Source: Roseomonas rosulenta (GTDB taxonomy: Bacteria; Pseudomonadota; Alphaproteobacteria; Acetobacterales; Acetobacteraceae). From it: a stretch of DNA of 64,000 bases. This document shows positions 1 to 7,308 of the stretch, one piece after another. The notes beneath the pieces were generated by a model. It was not told the DNA's origin. It made no database searches and saw nothing but the letters and a program-made list of their open reading frames with translations. The position numbers and the translations under genes were made by a program. The DNA is taken from contig NZ_JACADR010000002.1 in the NCBI RefSeq assembly GCF_016106005.1, positions 1-64,000 on the forward strand. The letters are read 5' to 3'. Numbering within the stretch: the stretch's first letter is position 1; every line of letters starts with the position of its first letter.

Positions 1-1
1 G

Positions 2-1018
2 CTGCGTCGGCTGGGCCGCGAGGCCGAGGCGATCCGCCGGCTCGACCTCGCGGCGCCGCTCGCGCCCCCGGGCGGCACGGCCGAGGTGGCGGCGCTGGGC
101 GAGACGATGGGCGCGATGAAGTCCGCGCTGCGGCTGTTCAGCGTCTATGTGCCGCGCGACTTGGTGCGCAAGCTGATGGCCGAGGGCGCGGAGGCGGAAC
201 TCGGTGGCGAGCGCCGGCGCCTGACGGTGATGTTCTCCGACGTGCAGGGCTTCACCAGCATCGCCGAGCACATGGACCCGGAGGAGCTGATGCGCATCAC
301 CTCCGCCTATTTCCAGTCGCTGACCGACGACCTGCTGGAGCACCACGCGACCATCGACAAGTATATCGGCGATGCGGTGATGGCGATCTGGAACGCGCCG
401 AAGCGCGACCTCGCCCACGCGCTGCACGGCTGCCGCGCGGCCCTTCACGCGCGCGCGCTGACGCTGCGCCTCGAGGAGGAATTCGCCGCGCGCGGCTGGC
501 CACGGCTGCACACGCGCTTCGGCATCCACACCGGCGATGCGGTGGTGGGCAATGTCGGGTCCTCCGACCGCATGGCCTACACGGCGATCGGGTCGATGGT
601 GAACCTCGCCTCGCGGCTCGAGGGCATGAACAAGATGTACGGCACGCAGATCCTGGTGAGCGAGGCGACGCGCATCGGCGCGGGCAGCGGCTTCGTGTTC
701 CGCCCGGTGGACCTGGTGCTCGCGAAGGGCACGCAGGATCCGGTCGAAGTGCATGAGCTGGTGGGCCTGTCGGTCGCCGCCGACGCGAAGGACGCGCCGC
801 TGGTCGCCGACCGCGGGCTGGTCGTGCGCCTGCCGGCCTGGGGCGAGGCGATCCGTCGCTTCCGTGCCGGGCAGTTCGCCGCCGCGCGCGCTGCCCTGCG
901 CGAGGCCGGCGACCCGGCGCAGGACCCGCTGGTGGCGGCCTATGCCGCGCGCCTCACGCGCTTCCCCGAGGAACCGCCGACCGGCTGGTCACCGGTGACG
1001 CGGCTCGACAGCAAGTAG
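2..1018 (+). CDS. Class III adenylate/guanylate cyclase, C-terminal part (5' truncated by window edge)
   Basis: Makes a cyclic nucleotide (probably cAMP) from NTP. The frame is open to the left edge, so the protein begins outside the window; 338 residues are visible. The first ~60 visible residues look like the end of a HAMP linker leading into the YVP-RDLV segment usual before a catalytic domain, so the missing part is probably a membrane sensor. Cyclase motifs are in order: FSDVQGFT with metal-binding Asp, DKYIGDAVMA with the second Asp, GIHTGDAVVGNVG, and YTAIGSMVNLASRLE with transition-state Asn and Arg. Thr sits where many cyclases have the purine-selecting Asp, as in class IIIb enzymes. 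An internal GTG at 86 could be mistaken for the start but lies inside the linker. The patatin gene follows 7 bp later. Confidence 0.93.
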   Translation: MRRLGREAEAIRRLDLAAPLAPPGGTAEVAALGETMGAMKSALRLFSVYVPRDLVRKLMAEGAEAELGGERRRLTVMFSDVQGFTSIAEHMDPEELMRITSAYFQSLTDDLLEHHATIDKYIGDAVMAIWNAPKRDLAHALHGCRAALHARALTLRLEEEFAARGWPRLHTRFGIHTGDAVVGNVGSSDRMAYTAIGSMVNLASRLEGMNKMYGTQILVSEATRIGAGSGFVFRPVDLVLAKGTQDPVEVHELVGLSVAADAKDAPLVADRGLVVRLPAWGEAIRRFRAGQFAAARAALREAGDPAQDPLVAAYAARLTRFPEEPPTGWSPVTRLDSK

Positions 1019-1025
1019 GACGGCG

Positions 1026-2048
1026 ATGGCGCAGGCGAACCGCAAGCGGATCAAGCTGGCGCTGCAGGGCGGCGGATCGCATGGCGCCTTCACCTGGGGC
1101 GTGCTGGAGCGCCTGCTGGCGGATGAGCGCATCGAGATCGAGGCCGTGGTGGGCACCAGCGCGGGGGCGATGAATGCCGCCGTGCTGGTCGACGGGCTGA
1201 TCGCCGGCGGCCCGGCCGAGGCGCAGCGGCGCCTCGACGTGTTCTGGGAGGGCATCGGCAACATCGCCGCCTTCTCGCCTGTGCAGCCCACGCCGCTCGA
1301 CCTGATGTTCAGCCCGGGGAACATGGATTTCTCGCCGGCCTGGCGGATCGCCGACGTGCTGCAGCGGCAGTTCTCTCCCTACGAGTTCAACCCGGCGAAC
1401 GTGAACCCGCTGCACGAGCACATCGAGGCGGTGGTGGATTTCGCGCGCCTGCGCGCCGCCGCCGGCCCCGCGATGTTCGTCTGCGCGACCAACGTGCTGA
1501 CCGGGCGGCTGCGCGTCTTCGACCGCGCGGAGATGAGCGCGGCGGCGGTGATGGCCTCTGCCTGCGTGCCGCTGCTGCACCAGGCGGTCGAGGTCGGCGG
1601 CGAGCACTACTGGGACGGCGGCTATTGCGGCAACCCGCCGATCTTCCCGCTGATCTACATGGGCGGCGCGCCGGACATCCTGATCGTACAGCTCAACCCG
1701 GTGAACATCCCCGAGGTGCCGCGCGACATCCGCGCCATCGTGGACCGGATGAACACGCTCGCCTTCAATTCATCCCTGATGCGCGAGATGCGGATGATCC
1801 GCTTCGTGACCGACCTGATCGACCAGGGGCAGTTGCCGAAGGAGAAGCACCTGCGCTGCTTCATCCACACCATCGACGCCGAGGCGGAGCTGGCGGCGCT
1901 GAACGCATCGTCGAAGCTGAACGCCAGCATGGGCTTCCTTCGCCACCTACGCGCGCTGGGCGCGGCGAAGGCGGAGGAGTTCCTCGATGCGCATTTCGAT
2001 GCGATCGGAGCTCGTTCCTCCACCGATGTCGTCGACAAGTTCCTCTGA
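1026..2048 (+). CDS. Patatin-like phospholipase
   Basis: Predicted lipid acyl hydrolase of 340 residues. It carries the patatin Ser-Asp dyad signature: the oxyanion-hole loop GGGSHGAF near residue 16, the nucleophile elbow GTSAG near residue 45, and DGGYCGNPPI around residue 200, whose Asp completes the dyad. No signal peptide or membrane segment is visible, so it should act in the cytoplasm or at the inner face of the membrane. It starts just after the cyclase stop and ends 6 bp before a methyltransferase gene, so the three are probably co-transcribed. Bacterial members act on phospholipids, polyhydroxyalkanoate granules or as toxins; no neighbouring phasin or secretion gene decides between these. 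Confidence 0.9.
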   Translation: MAQANRKRIKLALQGGGSHGAFTWGVLERLLADERIEIEAVVGTSAGAMNAAVLVDGLIAGGPAEAQRRLDVFWEGIGNIAAFSPVQPTPLDLMFSPGNMDFSPAWRIADVLQRQFSPYEFNPANVNPLHEHIEAVVDFARLRAAAGPAMFVCATNVLTGRLRVFDRAEMSAAAVMASACVPLLHQAVEVGGEHYWDGGYCGNPPIFPLIYMGGAPDILIVQLNPVNIPEVPRDIRAIVDRMNTLAFNSSLMREMRMIRFVTDLIDQGQLPKEKHLRCFIHTIDAEAELAALNASSKLNASMGFLRHLRALGAAKAEEFLDAHFDAIGARSSTDVVDKFL

Positions 2049-2054
2049 CGCGAG

Positions 2055-2504
2055 ATGCCGGGCGTGATCTCGAAGCGGATCGCGGATTTCGTCGAAAGGC
2101 TGCCGCTCCGGCCTGGCCTGCATGTGCTCGAGATCGGCTGCGGGCCGGGTGTCGCCGCGCGCGCCGTGGCTGATCGGATCGGCCATGGCCGCGTCCTTGC
2201 CATCGACCGTTCGGCGCGCGCGATCAGCATCGCCATGGCAGGGTCTGCGCGCGAGATCGCCAGCGGCCGGCTCGCCTTCCGTCACTGCGCCATCGAGGAT
2301 TTCCGGCCCGACCCGGGCGATGCGCCCTTCGACCTCGCCTTCGCGATGCGCGTCGGCGCACTCGATGGCCGATACCCGGATGCGGGCCGGCGGGCGCTGG
2401 CGCGGCTGAAGGCCGTCCTGAAGCCGGAAGGGCTTCTGGTGATCGACGATGCCGAGCCGCTGCGCGGCGACGCAATTCCCGATGCCGGGGCGAGCGGTCA
2501 GTAG
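2055..2504 (+). CDS. Small class I SAM-dependent methyltransferase
   Basis: A 149-residue Rossmann methyltransferase. Motif I is VLEIGCGPGVAARA near residues 24-37, followed by the acidic end of strand 2 (VLAIDRS) that binds the SAM ribose. PFDLAFAMRVGALDG corresponds to the motif IV region and LKPEGLLVIDD to the post-II region. It is short but looks complete, since small members of this family stop soon after that last strand. The substrate cannot be read from sequence. It follows the patatin gene by 6 bp, and its last 7 bases overlap the 3' end of the convergent PLP-enzyme gene. Confidence 0.8.
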   Translation: MPGVISKRIADFVERLPLRPGLHVLEIGCGPGVAARAVADRIGHGRVLAIDRSARAISIAMAGSAREIASGRLAFRHCAIEDFRPDPGDAPFDLAFAMRVGALDGRYPDAGRRALARLKAVLKPEGLLVIDDAEPLRGDAIPDAGASGQ

Positions 2505-3742
2505 GTTCGTTCGTTGGCGCCGATACGCCCGGTCTGTCCGCCGCGCGCGGCCGACACGGCTCGCGCCACAGCCTCCACGTATTCGCCCGCCACCTCGCGA
2601 TGGATCGGGTTGAGGTGCAGGTGGATGCCGTCCGGTTCCTGCTGGCGGCCGACCAGCCAGCCCTCGGCGTCCAGTGCGGCGGCGACCTTGGCGATGTCGA
2701 GCGCCGGGTCTGTCGCACGCCAGACGAAGATGCCGAGGTCGCTCGGCGCCAGGATCCCGAGGCCCGGTATGGCGGCGATGCCGGCGGTCATGATGGCCTT
2801 GGCCTCCATGATCAGACGCGCGCAGCGCAGGTAGCCCTCCTCGCCGAGGTGGTTCATCGCCGCCCAGGCCGCGGCCACCGCGCCGCCCGGGCGCGTGCCC
2901 TGCGTCGTGTAGGCGGCATAGGGCCCGCGCTGCCAGGCGCAGCTTTCGAACTTGTGCCATTCGCGATCGGCGGCATCCGCCACCAGCAGTAGCGAAGCCC
3001 CCTTTGGCGCCATGCCGTGCTTGTGGATGTCGGCCGACATCGACGTGACACCCGGCACATTCAGCTCGAAGGGCGGGATGTCGTGGCCCAGGCGGCGCAC
3101 ATAGGGGGCGAGGAACGCGCCCACGCAGGCATCGACATGCATCCAGGCGCCGCTTCGCGCCGCCAGCGCGGCGATGTCGGCGATCGGGTCGAAGGTGCCG
3201 AAGGGATAGTTCGGCGCGGAGCCGACCAGCGCGACGGTCTCCGCATCCATCCGCGCTTCCATCGCCGCGACATCGGCGCGCAGGTCGGCGCCGATCGGCA
3301 CGCGCCGCGCCTCCATGCCGAGGGCTTCCGCCGCGCGGTCGAAGGTGAGATGCGCGGAGTTCGGCAGCACGATGTTGGGCCGCGCCACGCCGCGCTGCGT
3401 GCGCGCGCGGTTCCGCGCCGCCATCATGGCGAGGAAGATGCTCTCCGACCCGCCCGAGGTGAAGGTGCCCCCTGCCCGCTCCCCGCCGCCGAGCAGCGAG
3501 AGCGCCATGGCGATGACCTCGTCCTCAAGCGACTTCAGGCTGGGGAAGGCGCGCTGACCGAGGTTGTTCTCGGTCCAGTAGGCCAGGTAGGCCTGCTGCT
3601 GGACGCGCTCCAGCTCCTCGTCGAGCCAGTAGAAATACACGGCGAGCCGGCCGCGCCGCCAGTCGCGGTCGCCCTGCTTGCGGTCAAGCAGCGCGGCGAG
3701 GACGGCATCGGCCGGCATGCCGGTGGCGGGGATGCCGGTCAT
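2498..3742 (-). CDS. PLP-dependent decarboxylase/lyase, sphingosine-1-phosphate lyase/group II type
   Basis: A 414-residue fold-type I PLP enzyme. GGTFTSGGSESIFLAM is the phosphate-binding region typical of group II decarboxylases and S1P lyases, HVDACVGAF holds the Asp that contacts the pyridine nitrogen, and SADIHKHGMAPKG contains the Schiff-base Lys. Overall it resembles the sphingosine-phosphate-lyase branch more than glutamate or aromatic amino-acid decarboxylases, but it lacks the membrane anchor of eukaryotic S1P lyase. It is the last gene of the kor operon: its ATG overlaps the stop of the phosphoribosyltransferase by 4 bp, so translation is probably coupled. The substrate is unknown; a phosphorylated long-chain base or an acidic amino acid are the obvious candidates. 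Confidence 0.85.
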   Translation of the reverse strand: MTGIPATGMPADAVLAALLDRKQGDRDWRRGRLAVYFYWLDEELERVQQQAYLAYWTENNLGQRAFPSLKSLEDEVIAMALSLLGGGERAGGTFTSGGSESIFLAMMAARNRARTQRGVARPNIVLPNSAHLTFDRAAEALGMEARRVPIGADLRADVAAMEARMDAETVALVGSAPNYPFGTFDPIADIAALAARSGAWMHVDACVGAFLAPYVRRLGHDIPPFELNVPGVTSMSADIHKHGMAPKGASLLLVADAADREWHKFESCAWQRGPYAAYTTQGTRPGGAVAAAWAAMNHLGEEGYLRCARLIMEAKAIMTAGIAAIPGLGILAPSDLGIFVWRATDPALDIAKVAAALDAEGWLVGRQQEPDGIHLHLNPIHREVAGEYVEAVARAVSAARGGQTGRIGANERTY

Positions 3743-4404
3743 GGCGTCGCTTCCCCTCGGCCGGCTTGCAGCAGCGCCAGCACCTCGTCGTCGTCGAGTT
3801 GGTGGAAATCCTCGTAGCAGCCGCCGATGCCGCGCGGGATCGGACAGATCTCGGCGCAGACGATCCGGTCGGCCTCGGGTGCCAGTTCGTCGATGCTGTC
3901 CTGCGGGGCGACGGGGATGGCCAGCACCAGTGGCGCGGCCCCCTGCCGGCGCAGCGCGCGCAGCGCGGCGCGGGCCGAGGCGCCGGTGGCGAGCCCATCA
4001 TCGACCAGGATCGCCGCGCGCCCGCGCGGATCGGGGCGCGACCGTCCGCGCAGATAGACCGCCTGGCGGCGCGCCAGCTCCTGCGCCTGTTCGGCCTGCA
4101 CGCGGGTGATCGCCTCGGCGTCGAGCCCGAAGGCGCGCACGATGCCGTGGTTCAGCACGGGCTGGTCCTCGCCCTCGGCCAGCGCGCCGAAGGCGAGCTC
4201 CGGTTGCCACGGCACGCCGAGCTTGCGCACCAGGAAGGGCTGCAGCGGTGCGCGCAGCGCCTCTGCGACCGGCGCGGCCACCGCCGCCCCGCCGCGCAGC
4301 AAACCATAGACGATGGGTGCGTTCAGGCCGAGCGACCGCAGCAGGGGGACGAGGCGCTCCCCCGCCGCCCGCCGGTCGCGGAACAGGGCGATGCGCCGGG
4401 CCAT
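3739..4404 (-). CDS. Phosphoribosyltransferase family protein
   Basis: A 221-residue type I phosphoribosyltransferase-fold protein. The diagnostic PRPP loop is ILVDDGLATGAS, two acidic residues followed by the phosphate-binding turn, in the second half. The N-terminal YGLLRGGAAVAAPVA fits the family's first loop. The frame is open further upstream, but I chose the ATG at 4404 because it begins the homologous sequence (MARRIALF) and lies 10 bp after the korB stop; the longer form would overlap korB. Stand-alone proteins of this type are often predicted hydrolases or transferases of unknown substrate. Its place between korB and a PLP enzyme in one operon is unusual. Confidence 0.85.
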   Translation of the reverse strand: MARRIALFRDRRAAGERLVPLLRSLGLNAPIVYGLLRGGAAVAAPVAEALRAPLQPFLVRKLGVPWQPELAFGALAEGEDQPVLNHGIVRAFGLDAEAITRVQAEQAQELARRQAVYLRGRSRPDPRGRAAILVDDGLATGASARAALRALRRQGAAPLVLAIPVAPQDSIDELAPEADRIVCAEICPIPRGIGGCYEDFHQLDDDEVLALLQAGRGEATP

Positions 4405-4414
4405 GGCGCCAGGA

Positions 4415-5470
4415 TCAGCGCAGGGAGGCGTTGATCGCCTCGAGCGCCGGTACGCCGGGACAGAGATCGGCATCGCCGAGCGCGTTCAGCGGCCCAGCCA
4501 TGGTCCCCAGGTGCTCGTGCAGCGCCGAGGGCTCGGGGTCCACGTAGATCAGGCCGGTGACGATCTCTCCCGCTGCCTTGCGCTCCAGGATGTGGTGCAT
4601 GGCGGAGGCGCGGTTGGTCGGGTCGTGCCCCTCGTGCAGCTTGCGCAGGCGCAGCGTGGTGCCGTCGTGCTGCGTCACCTCCGTCACCTCGCCGGGCGCG
4701 TATTGCACGGTGATCTCGTCGCGGCGGAGCATGATGTCGAGCTTGTTCAGCGCCTCGTTGTGCTCGCGCACGTAGTCGTAGGACTTCGTGCTGCCCGGGT
4801 GGTTGTTGAAGGCCACGCAGGGGCTGAGCACGTCGATGAAGGCGGCGCCGTCATGGACCAGCGCGGCCTCGATCAGCGGCACGAGCTGTTCCTTGTCGCC
4901 CGAGAAGGACCGCGCGACGAACGTCGCGCCGAGCTGCACCGCAATGGCCGCGAGGTCGATCGGCTGGTCGGTGTTGATCGCCCCCTTCTTCGCCACCGAC
5001 CCCCAGTCGGAGGTGGCGGAGAACTGGCCCTTGGTGAGGCCGTACACGCCGTTGTTCTCGACGATGTAGCACATGTTCACGCCGCGCCGGATGGAATGCG
5101 CGAACTGCCCGAAGCCGATCGACGCACTGTCGCCATCGCCCGATACGCCCAGGTAGACCAGGTCGCGGTTTGCGAGATACGCCCCGGTCAACACCGATGG
5201 CATGCGCCCATGCACGGAATTGAACCCGTGCGCATTGCCGAGGAAATAGGTCGGCGTCTTGGACGAGCATCCGATGCCCGACAGCTTGGCGATGCGGTGC
5301 GGCGGCAGTGAAAGGTTGAAGCAGGCCTGGATGATAGCAGCGCTGATCGAATCATGCCCGCAGCCGGCGCAGAGCGTGCTGATCGCGCCCTCGTAGTCGC
5401 GGCGCGTCAGGCCGATCGCGTTGGTCGGCAGCTTCGGGTGATGCAGCTTGGGCTTCGGCAGGTAGCTCAT
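4415..5470 (-). CDS. korB: 2-oxoacid:ferredoxin oxidoreductase, beta subunit
   Basis: Thiamine-diphosphate subunit of a 2-oxoacid (probably 2-oxoglutarate) ferredoxin oxidoreductase, which oxidatively decarboxylates the oxoacid to the acyl-CoA while reducing ferredoxin. The 351 residues include the CAGCGHD segment (Cys34, Cys37) expected to help ligate the catalytic-core cluster, GIGCSSKTP, and the ThDP/Mg site GDGDSASIG...ENNGVYG. The ATG overlaps the korA stop by 4 bp, giving tight coupling of the two subunits. These enzymes are often oxygen-sensitive, so its presence suggests low-oxygen metabolism or an oxygen-tolerant variant. Whether it prefers 2-oxoglutarate over pyruvate or branched oxoacids is inferred from overall similarity only. 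Confidence 0.9.
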   Translation of the reverse strand: MSYLPKPKLHHPKLPTNAIGLTRRDYEGAISTLCAGCGHDSISAAIIQACFNLSLPPHRIAKLSGIGCSSKTPTYFLGNAHGFNSVHGRMPSVLTGAYLANRDLVYLGVSGDGDSASIGFGQFAHSIRRGVNMCYIVENNGVYGLTKGQFSATSDWGSVAKKGAINTDQPIDLAAIAVQLGATFVARSFSGDKEQLVPLIEAALVHDGAAFIDVLSPCVAFNNHPGSTKSYDYVREHNEALNKLDIMLRRDEITVQYAPGEVTEVTQHDGTTLRLRKLHEGHDPTNRASAMHHILERKAAGEIVTGLIYVDPEPSALHEHLGTMAGPLNALGDADLCPGVPALEAINASLR

Positions 5471-7308
5471 GGCGTGGCCTTGCGGAAGGGCAGGATGTTG
5501 GCCGCCGCGGCGCGATTGGCGATGGCGGCGTGGATGAAGCGCGCGGTGATCGGCGTGCCGTCGAAATGCAGCACGGGAACCAGCCGCGCCGGGTCGATCT
5601 GTTCCTCGTTCACCAGCAGGGTGCGCAGCTGCGCGTCGCGGTTCTGCTCGACGACGAAGACGCGCTCATGCGCCGCGACGAAGTCGGCCACGTCCTGGTG
5701 GAAGGGGAAGGCGCGGATGCGCATCGCGTCGAGCTGGATGCCATCCGCCTCGAGCGCCGCCAGCGCCTCGCGCATCGCGGCCGAGGAGGATCCGTAGAAG
5801 ATGACGCCATCGCGCGCCGGCTGCCTCGCCGGGATCATGACCGGACGCGGCACGATCGACTTCGCGGTGCCGAACTTCTTCAGCAGGCGTTCCATGTTGT
5901 CGACGTATGGCGCGCCTTCCTCGGTATAGCGCGCGTAGCGGTCGCGCGAGGTGCCGCGCGTGAAGAAGGCGCCCTTCTCCGGATGCGTGCCGGGCCAGGT
6001 GCGATACGGGATGCCGTCGCCATCCACGTCGAGATAGCGGCCGAAGGTCTTGGCTTCGTCCAGGGCCGCGGCATCGAGCACCTTGCCGCGATCCATGCGG
6101 CGGTTCGGGTCCCACTTGAACGGCTCACAGAGCCAGTCGTTCATGCCGATGTCGAGGTCGAGCATGACGAAGATCGGCGTCTGCAGCCGGTCCGCCAGGT
6201 CGAAGGCCGTGGCGCCGAACTCGAAGCACTCGGTCGGGTCCTCGGGCAGCAGCAGCACGTGCTTGGTGTCGCCGTGGCTGGCATAGGCGGCGCTGAGCAG
6301 GTCGGATTGCTGCGTGCGCGTCGGCATGCCGGTCGACGGCCCGGCGCGCTGCACGTCGAAGATCACCGCGGGGATCTCGGCGAAATAGGCGAGGCCCACG
6401 AATTCCTGCATCAGGGAGATCCCGGGGCCAGAGGTGGCGGTGAAGGCGCGCGCGCCGTTCCAGGAGGCGCCGATCACCATGCCGATGGAGGCGAGTTCAT
6501 CTTCGGCCTGGACGATGGCGTAGCGCTTGGCCCCCGTCGCCGGGTCCTTGCGCAGCTTACCGCAGTATTTCTCGAAGGCCTCGGCGAGCGAAGTCGAGGG
6601 CGTAATGGGATACCAGGCGCAGACCGTCGCCCCGCCATAGACCGCGCCCAATGCCGCCGCGGCATTGCCCTCGACGAAGATCCGGTCGCCCACCGCATCC
6701 GCGCGCTTCAGCGTCAGGCCGATCGGGCAGGCGAGGTTCTCCTGTGCCCAGGCGCGGCCCTTCTCGAGTGCCGCGAAATTCGCCGGCACCAGCTTCTCCT
6801 TGCCCTTGAACTGCGCGGCGATGGCCTGCTGCACCGCCTCCACCTCCATGTCGAGCAGCGCCGACAGCGCGCCGAGATAGACGATGTTCTTGAACAGCTG
6901 CCGCTGCCGCGGGTCGGAATAGGCGGCATTGGTGATCTCGGTGAGCGGCACGCCGATGACCGTGATGTCGTCGCGGAAGCGCGACTTCGGCATGGGGCGC
7001 GTCGAATCGTAGAACAGGTAGCCGCCGGGCTCGATCTCGGCCACGTCGCGGTCCCAGGTCTGCGGGTTCATCGCGACCATCATGTCCACGCCGCCGCGCC
7101 GGCCCATTTGGCCGGCCTCGCTCACCCGCACCTCGAACCAGGTGGGCAGGCCCTGGATGTTCGAGGGGAAGATGTTGCGCGACGCGATGGGGATGCCCAT
7201 CCGCAGGATGGATCTGGCGAAGAGCCCGTTGGCGGAGGCAGAACCGGACCCGTTGACGTTGGCAAACTTGACGACGAAGTCGTTCGTCGCGGTTATCGGC
7301 TGTGGCAT
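5467..7308 (-). CDS. korA: 2-oxoacid:ferredoxin oxidoreductase, fused gamma-alpha subunit
   Basis: The 613-residue partner of korB. An N-terminal gamma domain (~residues 1-200) is fused to the alpha domain, as in 2-oxoglutarate synthases of proteobacteria. In the alpha part YPITPSTSLAEAFEKY and AEDELASIGMVIGASWNGARA are family hallmarks, and SGPGISLMQEFVG follows. The open frame extends to 7575 but that part is a shadow of the upstream gene; I chose the ATG at 7308, which begins MPQPITATNDFVV and overlaps the 3' end of the flavoprotein gene by 16 bp. Together with korB and the upstream flavoprotein it could form a 2-oxoglutarate:NADP+ oxidoreductase like that described from Azoarcus evansii. 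Confidence 0.9.
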   Translation of the reverse strand: MPQPITATNDFVVKFANVNGSGSASANGLFARSILRMGIPIASRNIFPSNIQGLPTWFEVRVSEAGQMGRRGGVDMMVAMNPQTWDRDVAEIEPGGYLFYDSTRPMPKSRFRDDITVIGVPLTEITNAAYSDPRQRQLFKNIVYLGALSALLDMEVEAVQQAIAAQFKGKEKLVPANFAALEKGRAWAQENLACPIGLTLKRADAVGDRIFVEGNAAAALGAVYGGATVCAWYPITPSTSLAEAFEKYCGKLRKDPATGAKRYAIVQAEDELASIGMVIGASWNGARAFTATSGPGISLMQEFVGLAYFAEIPAVIFDVQRAGPSTGMPTRTQQSDLLSAAYASHGDTKHVLLLPEDPTECFEFGATAFDLADRLQTPIFVMLDLDIGMNDWLCEPFKWDPNRRMDRGKVLDAAALDEAKTFGRYLDVDGDGIPYRTWPGTHPEKGAFFTRGTSRDRYARYTEEGAPYVDNMERLLKKFGTAKSIVPRPVMIPARQPARDGVIFYGSSSAAMREALAALEADGIQLDAMRIRAFPFHQDVADFVAAHERVFVVEQNRDAQLRTLLVNEEQIDPARLVPVLHFDGTPITARFIHAAIANRAAAANILPFRKATP

